This document shows, piece after piece, positions 28,455-37,288 of a DNA stretch of 64,000 nt. Position numbers and translations under genes: made by a program. The stretch is taken from NCBI GenBank assembly GCA_943788755.1, contig CALSRM010000003.1, positions 434,001-498,000 on the forward strand, read 5' to 3'. This DNA is from an uncultured Flavobacteriales bacterium. Its GTDB lineage: Bacteria; Bacteroidota; Bacteroidia; Flavobacteriales_D; Parvicellaceae. The notes below the pieces were generated by a model. The model made no database searches. It had not been told where the DNA came from and saw only the letters and a list, made by a program, of their open reading frames with translations. Positions within the stretch are counted from its first letter, which is position 1; every line of letters begins with the position of its first letter.

Positions 28455-30890
28455 CTAAAACAAAATCTTATACTGCATAATTGGAAGAATTCCAATTTGG
28501 TATCTGGTTAAAACCGATTGTTTTGAAACGTCATATACTTGGCTAAATACATTTTTTCGATTGGTTGCGTTTTGTATTGTAAATGCCCATTCTTGTGTGA
28601 TCTTTTTGCCATTTACTTTATATCCTATTTTTATGTCTGTTCTAAAATATTCAGGATGCTGAGGAGCAAATGCATTGTCATAATCATAAACTGCAGCATT
28701 CTGCTTTTTACTTTGTTCCAAGTCTATAGGAATGAATCGTTGACCCCCATTTAAGGTAAACTTAATATCTAGCAAGAGCGAACTCTGCTTTTTAGATGGT
28801 TTTTTTGATGTAAAATAAAACTCTTTTCCGACTAAGATATTTGTTGTATAATTTCCATTAAAAGCAGTGTTTCTCTCAAGTCTGTCAATCCCTTTGTAGG
28901 TTGAGTTATAAATTGAACCAGTAAATAAATAATAGAACCCATTGTTTAAGAACCTTTCGACCGTAAGTTCCAAACCATAGTTTGTTCCCGTGCCCTCGTT
29001 TACTAATGTGTCGGGAAATGCTAAATCGAAATTGGCCCCAAAATTTAGTGTGCTATATTGAGGATATCTATAGCTTACGGGAACGTTATCCAGTATCTGA
29101 TAATATGATTCCATTTTTAACCTTGAGTGCTTACCTAAACTTCTATCGTATGCAATAACAAAATGCTGACTTCGAACCATTTTCAACTCTTTGTTTGGAA
29201 TTACAGCTTCTCCTTTATCGTCAAAAACAGTATTTCCAAGAATATCTGTTTGCTCTTTAAAAAACAGCCGGGTTGGGGGGAGTTGATTGTGTAATCCATA
29301 ACCTGCACTAACGGTATTTTTATCATTGTATTTGTATTTAATTCCTAGCCGAGGTTCAATAGCAAAAGTGCTGTTGTATATGAAATATTGGCTGTGAATA
29401 CCCGTATTTAAGGTTAAGTCTTCGTTTACTCTAAATTGCCACTGCACAAAGGGCTGAATAAAATAGGTAGCACCATCATAGTTCGTAAGTTTTTTCCATT
29501 GAGGCTGCAAAGCCACATATGAATTTGTAAAAGGGTTAAGAACACTATCTGACCTTTGATGAATACTATCCTTTAGGTGAAAAAACTTTCGCTGGTTATA
29601 TACCCCTATCTTCAATAGGTTTCTAGCATTAATCTTTTGATTAAAAACTACATTTATAGATTGTTTCCCCTCATAACTATTATTACGGTAATAGGGGTTG
29701 TAGCTGCCATTAGCAGCGTTTAATGTATCGTTTATAATATCGTTTGCCGCAACGTCAACAGCAAAGCTCGTTTTAAGAAAAGCTTTATCATTAAAACGAT
29801 ATGTATTAGATAACGAAATTACTCCTATTCTTGATTTAAAAACAATGTCTTCTCCGCTATCGGTAAATAAATTTTCTTCTCCTTCTTGTTCGCTATCTAA
29901 AAATGAAGCTTCGCTAACACCCCCGACACCCCATAAAACAGTTCTTCCTTTTTTATTTGGAAAATTTAACTTGAACATTGCGTCTTGATAGCCAGGAACA
30001 GCTGTACCTGCGCCAAAATTAAGTCCCATTTTTTTGAATAGACCAAGTGTAGAATAGCGGTAACTAGCAATATAAGATGAATATCGCTCTTTATTAATAG
30101 GTCCTTCAGCTGTAAACTCGAGTCCATTAAACCCAATTTGAGACAAGAACTCGTGTTTCTCGTTGTTACCATTTTTTAGCTTCAAATCAAAAACCCCAGC
30201 CAGGGCATTTCCATATTCTGCTGGAAATGCGCCAGTCATAAAATCAGAGTTATCCAAAACGTTGTTGTTTAAAATACTAATGGGACCCCCCGTTGTGCCG
30301 TTTAAAGCAAAATGATTAGGGTTTGGTATATCTACGTCTTCCAGTCGATACAACACGCCTGTCGGAGAGTTTCCGCGAATTACAATGTCATTTCTACTAT
30401 CGTCTGCTCCTTGAACGCCTGCAAAATTTTGAGCCATTCTAGCCACATCATTTAAACTTCCCGCATACCGTTGGGTCTCTTCAATCGAAAAAGTTCGGGC
30501 GCTAACAGTTGCCATTTTGTTTACGGTTTTGTCTTTGTCTGGACCAGATTTAACCATAACCTCGTTCATAATAATTGATTCTTGAATCTCAATATTAAGA
30601 ATGAGTTCTTTTCCGGAGGTAAGTTCAATATTCGTTAGTGTTTTTGGCGCATATCCAACATAACTTATTTTGATGTTGTGACGACCTATTGGAACGCCAA
30701 CAACTTTGAACCTTCCGTCAAAATCTGTAGCTGCGCCTTGCAGCGGTGTAACTGAAGTAATAACTATATTAGTTCCTGGCAAGGGGGATTTAGAGTCTTT
30801 GTCAATGACGACACCTCTAATGTTCTGTGTTATCTGCGCTTGTCCAAAAAGCGACAGTGCAACAATTAGTGTTGTAACAATATTTTTCAT
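28455..30890 (-). CDS. TonB-dependent receptor with carboxypeptidase-like N-domain
   Basis: Intact outer-membrane receptor of 811 residues. Signal peptide 1-19 (SLFGQAQ). A carboxypeptidase-like domain (24-105) contains TDFDGRFKVVGVP and KISYVGY. The plug has NDIVIRGNSPTGVLYRLEDV and FPAEYGNALAGVFDLK, and the barrel ends in an aromatic residue (YKILF). It lacks a SusD or DUF4249 partner next to it, unlike the receptor at 12.4 kb, so it may import a metal chelate or a small solute; the substrate is unknown. It is followed by the methyltransferase after 52 bp. Confidence 0.9.
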   Translation of the reverse strand: MKNIVTTLIVALSLFGQAQITQNIRGVVIDKDSKSPLPGTNIVITSVTPLQGAATDFDGRFKVVGVPIGRHNIKISYVGYAPKTLTNIELTSGKELILNIEIQESIIMNEVMVKSGPDKDKTVNKMATVSARTFSIEETQRYAGSLNDVARMAQNFAGVQGADDSRNDIVIRGNSPTGVLYRLEDVDIPNPNHFALNGTTGGPISILNNNVLDNSDFMTGAFPAEYGNALAGVFDLKLKNGNNEKHEFLSQIGFNGLEFTAEGPINKERYSSYIASYRYSTLGLFKKMGLNFGAGTAVPGYQDAMFKLNFPNKKGRTVLWGVGGVSEASFLDSEQEGEENLFTDSGEDIVFKSRIGVISLSNTYRFNDKAFLKTSFAVDVAANDIINDTLNAANGSYNPYYRNNSYEGKQSINVVFNQKINARNLLKIGVYNQRKFFHLKDSIHQRSDSVLNPFTNSYVALQPQWKKLTNYDGATYFIQPFVQWQFRVNEDLTLNTGIHSQYFIYNSTFAIEPRLGIKYKYNDKNTVSAGYGLHNQLPPTRLFFKEQTDILGNTVFDDKGEAVIPNKELKMVRSQHFVIAYDRSLGKHSRLKMESYYQILDNVPVSYRYPQYSTLNFGANFDLAFPDTLVNEGTGTNYGLELTVERFLNNGFYYLFTGSIYNSTYKGIDRLERNTAFNGNYTTNILVGKEFYFTSKKPSKKQSSLLLDIKFTLNGGQRFIPIDLEQSKKQNAAVYDYDNAFAPQHPEYFRTDIKIGYKVNGKKITQEWAFTIQNATNRKNVFSQVYDVSKQSVLTRYQIGILPIMQYKILF

Positions 30891-31061
30891 TTCTTATTTT
30901 TGATATCACAAAGAAACAACCGATCTTCTTCAAAAAAAACTAAAAGGTACGAATAGCTATATTTTGGGATGAAATGAAGTGCCTGGCACGAATGGTAGTA
31001 TTATCTCAACAACGAAACAAGCGATTTAAAATGGGCTGATTGCTTCTTAGGAACAGGTACA

Positions 31062-31100
31062 AAAATAAAAAAGTCTCTAACATAGATTTGCTAGAGACTT
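31062..31100 (-). terminator. Rho-independent terminator after lipoprotein gene
   Basis: AAGTCTCTA (31071-31079) pairs with TAGAGACTT (31092-31100), with a 12-base loop. On the minus strand the stem is followed by a T-rich run (complement of 31062-31070). It lies 22 bp beyond the stop of the lipoprotein gene. Confidence 0.85.
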
Positions 31101-31122
31101 AAAAATAGAATTAGTAACTTTT

Positions 31123-31653
31123 TTATTTTTTGAAAGACATTGACATACTCGTTCCTTTTGCCATTGCGTCAATATCAAATTCACCTGGAACCATATTCAT
31201 TGCTTCAGGCATCTGCTCTTTAACTTGAGCTATTAAATCTTCTGCCGTAAGCGCAAGTGTTAACTTATCTGCTGACACACTTTGAACATTTAAAGTCATC
31301 TTTCCTTTTTGACCTTCTACTTCTCCTTCAATAATTAATTTGTCTCCTTCCAGTGACCAATCAAAAGAAAAAGTTTCATCTTCACCTTCTTTCGATAATA
31401 CCAATTTTCCATCTTCCTTCAGGTCAAAAGTAATTGTTTCCGACTCTTCAGAAGCTTCTGAAAGCATATTATTCTTTTCTTCTTCAATTACCCCCCTAAA
31501 TGCAGCAAGGCCATCTCCTAAAGTTAAATCCAAAGAACTAGGGTCTGCTTTCCATTTTCCTGCCATGCCTGCTGAAGTGACTTCAGTTCCTCCGCAAGAA
31601 ACTAAGGATAATGCAGTTAATGCAACTGCTAATGTTTTAAATACGTTTTTCAT
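31123..31653 (-). CDS. Small lipocalin-like lipoprotein
   Basis: A lipoprotein signal ends at Cys20 (ALSLVSCGG). The mature part has a lipocalin-like start (AGMAGKWKADP), then repeated strand pairs with D-L-K-E-D-G-K-L-V-L and F-D-W-S-L-E-G-D-K-L-I-I-E-G, the pattern of the bacterial lipocalin-like (DUF4923/DUF5004-type) proteins. Probably attached to the outer membrane. Function unknown. It is monocistronic with its own terminator. Confidence 0.6.
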   Translation of the reverse strand: MKNVFKTLAVALTALSLVSCGGTEVTSAGMAGKWKADPSSLDLTLGDGLAAFRGVIEEEKNNMLSEASEESETITFDLKEDGKLVLSKEGEDETFSFDWSLEGDKLIIEGEVEGQKGKMTLNVQSVSADKLTLALTAEDLIAQVKEQMPEAMNMVPGEFDIDAMAKGTSMSMSFKK

Positions 31654-31778
31654 TATAATTAAATTTTGAGTTTAGTTTGCAAATGAAAACCAATCTGTGC
31701 AATTAAACAATTTAATCACATAAAAACTTGATAAACAATATCGTTTAGCCGTTAAATAGTATTTATTAGCTTTACACC

Positions 31779-32768
31779 ATGAAAAGTAATGGTGTAATTG
31801 GAGGAGGAAGCTGGGCGACGGCAATTGTAAAAATACTATCGAACAATATTGACGGGTTTACTTGGTGGATGCGAGATGATAATCAAAGGGAATATATTGT
31901 CGGGCACAACCACAATCCGAAATACCTACAGTCTGTGGTTATTGACAATAATATTGTAACACCAACAACGGATCTAAAATTGACAATAGAGGAAAATGAT
32001 ATTCTTATAATAGCCACTCCTTCTGCTTTTATAGATGAAACATTTTCAAAGTTTTCAAAAGAAGACTTTGAGGGAAAATATATTATTTCAGCTGTAAAAG
32101 GGATTATCCCGCAAACGAATGAAATTCCGGCAGATTATTTCTATAACAAATTTGGTGTTCCTTTTGAAAATATTGGAATAATTAGTGGGCCTTGCCACGC
32201 AGAAGAAGTTGCTCTAGAAAGACTCTCCTACTTAACGATTGCAAGTCCAAACAAAGCGTTAGCGGATCAAATCGCCAACAATTTATCTTGCCGATATATT
32301 AAATGTTCTGTATCAGATGATTTAATAGGAACAGAAATATCTGCGGTTCTAAAAAACGTATATGCGTTAGCAGGTGGAATCTGCCACGGACTGGGTTATG
32401 GTGATAATTTTCAAGCTGTATTGATGAGTAATGCTATTCAGGAAATTTCCCGTTTTGTGGATGCTGTTCATCCTATTCATCGAGATGTGAAATCTTCGGC
32501 ATATTTGGGGGATTTATTAGTCACCGGCTATTCTTTATACAGCCGAAATAGAACTTTCGGAAACATGATAGGAAAAGGGTATTCCGTAAAGGCAGCTCAA
32601 CTAGAAATGAATATGGTTGCTGAAGGTTATTATGCTACTAAATGCATTATGGAAATAAATGAAAAACACAAAGTAGACCTTCCTATTACCAAAGCGGTTT
32701 ATCATATCTTATATGACAAGATTTCTCCTTCAATTGAAATGAAAATTCTTTCGGATAGTTTGAGCTAA
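31779..32768 (+). CDS. gpsA: Glycerol-3-phosphate dehydrogenase (NAD(P)+)
   Basis: GpsA reduces dihydroxyacetone phosphate to sn-glycerol-3-phosphate for phospholipid synthesis. The Rossmann motif GVIGGGSWATAI is at residues 5-16. The catalytic Lys lies in AVLKNVYALAGGICHGLGYGDN, the standard block of the family. The 329-residue length is normal. The start ATG lies only 3 bp after TAGCTTTA, a near match to the -7 element, so the transcript may be leaderless. Confidence 0.95.
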   Translation: MKSNGVIGGGSWATAIVKILSNNIDGFTWWMRDDNQREYIVGHNHNPKYLQSVVIDNNIVTPTTDLKLTIEENDILIIATPSAFIDETFSKFSKEDFEGKYIISAVKGIIPQTNEIPADYFYNKFGVPFENIGIISGPCHAEEVALERLSYLTIASPNKALADQIANNLSCRYIKCSVSDDLIGTEISAVLKNVYALAGGICHGLGYGDNFQAVLMSNAIQEISRFVDAVHPIHRDVKSSAYLGDLLVTGYSLYSRNRTFGNMIGKGYSVKAAQLEMNMVAEGYYATKCIMEINEKHKVDLPITKAVYHILYDKISPSIEMKILSDSLS

Positions 32769-32801
32769 TGGTTACTAATTGAAAAAAGCACTTTCCAAAA
32801 A

Positions 32802-33227
32802 CTACAAATACTTGCATTTCATAGTCACTTTTTTGTCTTCTTTTCCTAAGACAAAGCTAAAGTCTTTAAAATTAGGCTTGGAATAACCTACGTGAAAATA
32901 ATTTGAAAAAGCAAATCCCTCTTTAGGAAATAAATATTTATATCTCATTTTTCTGTCAAAATCTTCATCGTCTAAAAGAGCAATTCCATAAACCCCTGGA
33001 CTTAATCCTTCGATAGCTGCAATTACTTTCCCGTTTTTTAGCTTCGTTTTTAAAACTGTTTTTTTCAAAACCGCGTTTCTGTTTTTATAATCAATATCGT
33101 TAGTATAAACACCAAGCAATAAATGACCTTCAGTATTGCGAACATGCGTAATTTCAATTGACAAAGTTTGTGCTGCAACAACCTCAAAGAAAAAAAAAGG
33201 TATAATAAGAAAAATGACTATTTTCAT
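32802..33227 (-). CDS. Secreted DUF2141 domain protein
   Basis: Signal peptide (1-19, EVVAAQ) followed by a 120-residue beta-sandwich matching the DUF2141 pattern. The pattern runs from LSIEITHVRNTEGHLLLGVY through a central LSPGVYGIALLDDEDFDRKM to PKEGFAFSNYFHVG, S-K-P-N-F-K-D-F-S-F. Exported proteins of this family are widespread in Bacteroidota and have no known role. Confidence 0.85.
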   Translation of the reverse strand: MKIVIFLIIPFFFFEVVAAQTLSIEITHVRNTEGHLLLGVYTNDIDYKNRNAVLKKTVLKTKLKNGKVIAAIEGLSPGVYGIALLDDEDFDRKMRYKYLFPKEGFAFSNYFHVGYSKPNFKDFSFVLGKEDKKVTMKCKYL

Positions 33228-33432
33228 TGTGTCTAAAATAATTTAATTATACATCCTTTAATTCTGAACAATCTAAACAAATAGTAGAAATAACATCTCT
33301 TTTTTAAAAACTAACCACAAACACCTGATTTACATACACTTACGCACTGGCAAATAGAGCCGCCTGAACAAACTATCTTTACTTTTTGATATATATGAGT
33401 CTTAAAACTAATAAACACCCCTTAAATTAGCT

Positions 33433-34341
33433 CTAAACACCTTTTTTATGCCGAATCACGTAAATCTGACTTGAATACCTATTGTTTTTTGAATTAGCAG
33501 CAACATTCGATCTAAGTCCGTTTATAAAACCTGAAAATATATTTCCTCCTTTATACTTTTCAGAAATCATACTTATGTAATAAGAATCAAATTTCATTGG
33601 CAATATTTCAACAACCTCCATTCCGTGTTTAGAAAAAAGTTGTTTCATATTATCGGGCCTAAAATGATATAAGTGAATTGGCAAATCATAGGCAGCCCAG
33701 CTTGATTTATAGTGTTCAGCATCTTTACTGGAACAATTTGGTACCGCCACTATTAAAACGCCTTCTTTCTTTAATATCTTTTTGTATTGTTCTATGTCTT
33801 TGTTCAAATTATATACATGCTCTAGAACATGCCACATAGATATTACATCAAAGGTATTCGATTCAACCTCATACAAATGACCCAAGTCCTTCGCCTCAAT
33901 TGCATTTTTCTCGATTGCCATTTTTCGAGCAGATTGATCCGGCTCCAGTCCAAGCGTTTTCCAGTTCTGCGATTTACAGTAACCTAAAAAATCTCCGGTA
34001 CCACAGCCAATATCCAAAATAACTTTCTCTTTTGAATACTTTGCTGCCAAATTTTCTTTTTGCTTAATTGCTCGTGAACGCACAATGTGGTAAACCCTGT
34101 TTACGAACCCTTTTTTTGTTCCAGAATGAGAAACATAGTTTTCCGATTTATAATAATCTCCTATTGTATCTTCCGTAGGAATTGGATTCGTAAACCGAAA
34201 AGAACAAGCAACACATTCTACTATTTTAAAAAGGTCATTACTTACGTTATGATCTTCTGCCTCTATAAATTCCTTTTGAGATTCCCCTCCACAAACGGGG
34301 CACTTTTCGATGTTTTTTAATTGATGTTCCACGTGAAACAA
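33433..34341 (-). CDS. Zinc-ribbon class I SAM methyltransferase
   Basis: The N-terminus has a CPVC...CVAC four-cysteine ribbon (about residues 15-43), typical of sugar and lipid methyltransferases of the methyltransferase-11/13 type. The SAM fold follows, with VILDIGCGTGDFL (motif I, about 104-116) and ISMWHVLEHV (post I). The substrate is unknown; a surface-polysaccharide role is common for this architecture. The start is TTG at 34341, which lies inside a parS-type 16-mer, so the protein begins MFHVEH, a sequence often produced when a parS site spans a start codon. No ATG gives the conserved N-terminus. Confidence 0.85.
   Translation of the reverse strand: MFHVEHQLKNIEKCPVCGGESQKEFIEAEDHNVSNDLFKIVECVACSFRFTNPIPTEDTIGDYYKSENYVSHSGTKKGFVNRVYHIVRSRAIKQKENLAAKYSKEKVILDIGCGTGDFLGYCKSQNWKTLGLEPDQSARKMAIEKNAIEAKDLGHLYEVESNTFDVISMWHVLEHVYNLNKDIEQYKKILKKEGVLIVAVPNCSSKDAEHYKSSWAAYDLPIHLYHFRPDNMKQLFSKHGMEVVEILPMKFDSYYISMISEKYKGGNIFSGFINGLRSNVAANSKNNRYSSQIYVIRHKKGV
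34325..34340. promoter_or_regulatory. parS-type ParB-binding site 1
   Basis: TGTTCCACGTGAAACA matches the degenerate chromosomal parS consensus TGTTNCACGTGAAACA exactly. It covers the start codon of the methyltransferase gene and is repeated exactly, in the same orientation, at 36308-36323. Confidence 0.8.
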
Positions 34342-34416
34342 TTTATTAATTTATAATTTCTCCTTACTTTGCTTCGTTAAAAGACACAAAAATCTTCAGT
34401 CCAGAATAATTCAATT

Positions 34417-36291
34417 TTATCTACCGAGATAGATCATTAACACCGAGATATCAGACGGCTTAACCCCGCTAATTCTAGAAGCCTGTCCAAGTGTGCCAGG
34501 ACGGATTCCCTTCAATTTTTCTTTAGCTTCATTAGAAAGAGAAGAAAATTTACTGTAGTCAATCTCATCCGGAATAGTAACATATTCCAGCCTTGAAAGC
34601 TTCTCTGCAACGTCCTGTTCACGGTCTAAATAACCTTTATATTTTATCATTATTTCGGCTTGCTCCAAAACATCTCGTTTTTCATTTCCAATAGTATCAA
34701 TAAATTCATTTAGGCTGTCGTTTGCAATTTGTAAGTCATGGATAGTCAAAAATGGTCGCGCCAAAACCCCATCCATTTTTATCTTCTGTTTAATCGGCGA
34801 AGTATTCTTATTCTCTAAAATTGGATTAATCCTTATCGGATCAATTGATGTTTTGCGAATAAATTTTATTAGTTCCTCCGTTTTAAACTTCTTTTCTGCA
34901 ACCTTCCTCATGCGCTTTTCTGAAGCTAGCCCAATATTAAACCCTTTTTCGGTAAGTCGTAAATCAGCATTGTCCTGACGCAACAATATCCGATATTCAG
35001 CACGTGAAGTAAACATTCGGTATGGCTCTTCGGTGCCTTTCGTAATCAAATCATCAATCAAAACACCAATATATGCTTCGCTACGCGAAAGTGTAAACTC
35101 CTCCTTTTCCTGAACCTTAAGCGCCGCGTTAACTCCGGCAATAAGACCCTGGCTTGCAGCCTCTTCATAGCCCGTCGTTCCGTTAATTTGACCCGAGAAA
35201 TACAACCCTTCTACCAACTTAGTTTCAAGCGTGTGCTTTAATTGAGTAGGTGGAAAATAATCATACTCAATAGCGTAACCAGGACGAAACATTTTTGCAC
35301 TTTCAAAGCCCGGAACCAACTGAAGCGCCCTTATCTGAACATCTTCTGGCAAACTCGTGCTAAAGCCGTTTACATAGTACTCTATAGTATCCCAACCTTC
35401 CGGCTCGGCAAATATCTGATGACGATTACGCTCTGCAAAACGATTAATTTTATCTTCAATAGAGGGGCAATATCGCGGACCTATACTTTTAATAGCGCCA
35501 TTAAACATGGGAGATCTGTCAAAACCAGTCTTTAACATTTCATGAACCTCAGGATTTGTGTAGGTTATCCAACAACTTTTTTGCTGTGTAAGGAATTCTG
35601 TTTCGTCAGAATAGGAAAACTTCTTTGGGTTAATATCACCAGGCTGTTCGTCCATTTTTGAAAAATCCAAAGACCGACCATCAACTCGTGGAGGAGTTCC
35701 TGTTTTCATCCTTCCAGATTCGAAACCAATTTCAACTAATTGCTCTGTTATCCCATGCGCAGCTTTCTCCCCCATTCTGCCACCACCATATTGTTTTTCT
35801 CCGAGATGAATGGTTCCGTTTAAAAAAGTTCCGCTGTTAAGGATTACAGACTTCCCTTTTATCTTAATTCCCATGGCTGTCTTTACGCCCGTAACCTTAT
35901 TATTAAGCGTTGTTATACCAACAGCCATATCTTGCCAAAAATCGACATTTGGGTTTTGTTCGAGAACTAACCTCCATGTTCTAGAAAATAACATACGGTC
36001 GCATTGAGCTCTAGGGCTCCACATCGCTGGGCCTTTACTTAAGTTTAAAAGTTTAAACTGAATTGCGCTTTTATCGGTAACAATTCCGGTATAACCACCT
36101 AAAGCATCTATTTCCCGAACAATTTGCCCCTTTGCAATTCCGCCAATAGCAGGATTACAACTCATCTGTCCAATGGTCTCCATGTTCATTGTAATCATCA
36201 ACACCTTTGACCCCAGGTTAGCTGCTGCTGCTGCAGCTTCATTGCCCGCGTGTCCACCTCCAACAACTATAACATCATACTCTTGCAGCAT
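34417..36291 (-). CDS. mnmG: tRNA uridine-5-carboxymethylaminomethyl modification enzyme
   Basis: MnmG (GidA) works with MnmE to modify U34 of certain tRNAs, using FAD and methylene-tetrahydrofolate. The FAD-binding motif [16 protein letters not shown] is at 9-24. The [11 protein letters not shown] block (about 47-57) and the KTGTPPRVD motif are present, and the 624-residue length is standard. It is flanked on both sides by identical parS-type 16-mers. The gene is near the origin in many bacteria. Confidence 0.98.
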   Translation of the reverse strand: MLQEYDVIVVGGGHAGNEAAAAAANLGSKVLMITMNMETIGQMSCNPAIGGIAKGQIVREIDALGGYTGIVTDKSAIQFKLLNLSKGPAMWSPRAQCDRMLFSRTWRLVLEQNPNVDFWQDMAVGITTLNNKVTGVKTAMGIKIKGKSVILNSGTFLNGTIHLGEKQYGGGRMGEKAAHGITEQLVEIGFESGRMKTGTPPRVDGRSLDFSKMDEQPGDINPKKFSYSDETEFLTQQKSCWITYTNPEVHEMLKTGFDRSPMFNGAIKSIGPRYCPSIEDKINRFAERNRHQIFAEPEGWDTIEYYVNGFSTSLPEDVQIRALQLVPGFESAKMFRPGYAIEYDYFPPTQLKHTLETKLVEGLYFSGQINGTTGYEEAASQGLIAGVNAALKVQEKEEFTLSRSEAYIGVLIDDLITKGTEEPYRMFTSRAEYRILLRQDNADLRLTEKGFNIGLASEKRMRKVAEKKFKTEELIKFIRKTSIDPIRINPILENKNTSPIKQKIKMDGVLARPFLTIHDLQIANDSLNEFIDTIGNEKRDVLEQAEIMIKYKGYLDREQDVAEKLSRLEYVTIPDEIDYSKFSSLSNEAKEKLKGIRPGTLGQASRISGVKPSDISVLMIYLGR

Positions 36292-36307
36292 TTTATTCTT
36301 CTATTAA

Positions 36308-36323
36308 TGTTCCACGTGAAACA
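36308..36323. promoter_or_regulatory. parS-type ParB-binding site 2
   Basis: TGTTCCACGTGAAACA, identical to the site at 34325-34340, lies 17 bp upstream of the mnmG start codon. A second short palindrome, AACACGTGTT, overlaps its right end. Confidence 0.8.
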
Positions 36324-36355
36324 CGTGTTGCCCTATTCTTTTGTTTATCAGCCAC

Positions 36356-36787
36356 TTAATAGCTAGCTAACATGCTTAATGCCCTCTCTTCCATACTTCG
36401 CATTTCTGCAATATCTTCGGCTGTCTTATCCTTAAACCCGAGCAAATGTAATAAACCATGCGCAATTACTCTGTTAAGTTCATTAATTTGCGTTTTCCCA
36501 AACGTTTTTGCATTTTCATTAGTTCTGTCAATAGAAATAAATAAGTCCCCGGAAATCCAGTCATCTTCACAATAATCAAATGTAATAATGTCTGTAAAGT
36601 AATCATGCTTCAAATGCTCCTGATTCATCTTCAATAAGTAATCATCTGAGCAAAATATGTAGTTTAATTCACCAACTTTTTTATTATGGCTTTCCACCAG
36701 CTTTAACAACCAGTTTGAAGTGGTGCTTTCACTCTCCAACGCAAAAGAGATATCTTCGGTATGGAAAAAAATATTGTTTGGCGGCAT
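36356..36787 (-). CDS. ybeY: Endoribonuclease YbeY
   Basis: YbeY is a metal-dependent RNase for 16S rRNA 3' end maturation and ribosome quality control. The signature is AHGLLHLLGFKDK, with H110 and H114. The third ligand position, His in enterobacteria, is Asp120 here; to my knowledge this K-D-K form is usual in Bacteroidota. The 143-residue length is normal. It lies between mnmG and the RsbW-like gene on the same strand. Confidence 0.93.
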   Translation of the reverse strand: MPPNNIFFHTEDISFALESESTTSNWLLKLVESHNKKVGELNYIFCSDDYLLKMNQEHLKHDYFTDIITFDYCEDDWISGDLFISIDRTNENAKTFGKTQINELNRVIAHGLLHLLGFKDKTAEDIAEMRSMEERALSMLASY

Positions 36788-36798
36788 AGTTTAGGTGT

Positions 36799-36822
36799 AA
36801 AAAAATCCCGTAAAAAACGGGA
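36799..36822 (-). terminator. Rho-independent terminator after RsbW-like gene
   Basis: TCCCGT (36806-36811) pairs with ACGGGA (36817-36822) around a 5-base loop. On the minus strand seven T follow (complement of 36799-36805). It separates the RsbW-like gene from ybeY. Confidence 0.8.
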
Positions 36823-36859
36823 CAACTTAATATATGTGATTGGATTTAAGGGTTTCAAG

Positions 36860-37288
36860 TTAGCATTCGAAAGTCAGTTCAACAATCCTTCCGTTTTCTT
36901 CAAATATAACCTCATCTGCTAGGTTTTTCATTAAAAAAATTCCTCTTCCATTTGGCTTTTCAATATTCTCTGGATCTGTTGGGTCCGGCAAGTTGTCAAA
37001 ATCAAAGCCTACTCCTTCGTCTTGGATTCTGAATTTTAATTTATTTTCATCTTGGCCACAAGCAACCGATGTTTTTTTATTTGCATCTAGTTTATTCCCA
37101 TGATGAATCGCGTTGTTTACCGCTTCAGTTAAAGCAATTAAAATGTTGCCGTAATTATCTTCAGGTATTTTTAATTCTTCACAAACGTTATCCACTAGTT
37201 TTTCTACCAAATAAATATTCTCTGCTTCTGAAGGAAAATCTATATTCTGCATTATTAAAAATGTTTGTGTCGTCATGGTATCACTCAT
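36860..37288 (-). CDS. RsbW/SpoIIAB-like ATP-binding protein
   Basis: A stand-alone HATPase_c domain of about 142 residues. The N box is ALTEAVNNAIHHGN, the G1 box is DEGVGFD and the G2 box is NGRGIFLMKNL. Such proteins act as serine kinases and anti-sigma factors in partner-switching systems, but no anti-anti-sigma or SpoIIE gene is next to it. I chose ATG 37288 over the TTG at 37291; it overlaps the DUF4175-type stop by 8 bp, which suggests coupled translation. A terminator follows. Confidence 0.85.
   Translation of the reverse strand: MSDTMTTQTFLIMQNIDFPSEAENIYLVEKLVDNVCEELKIPEDNYGNILIALTEAVNNAIHHGNKLDANKKTSVACGQDENKLKFRIQDEGVGFDFDNLPDPTDPENIEKPNGRGIFLMKNLADEVIFEENGRIVELTFEC

Noticed and set aside
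34400-36350. oriC at mnmG with DnaA boxes
   Set aside because: Only isolated near matches to TTATCCACA (for example inside mnmG near 35567) were seen, with no cluster or AT-rich unwinding region. The parS-like sites alone do not place the origin.
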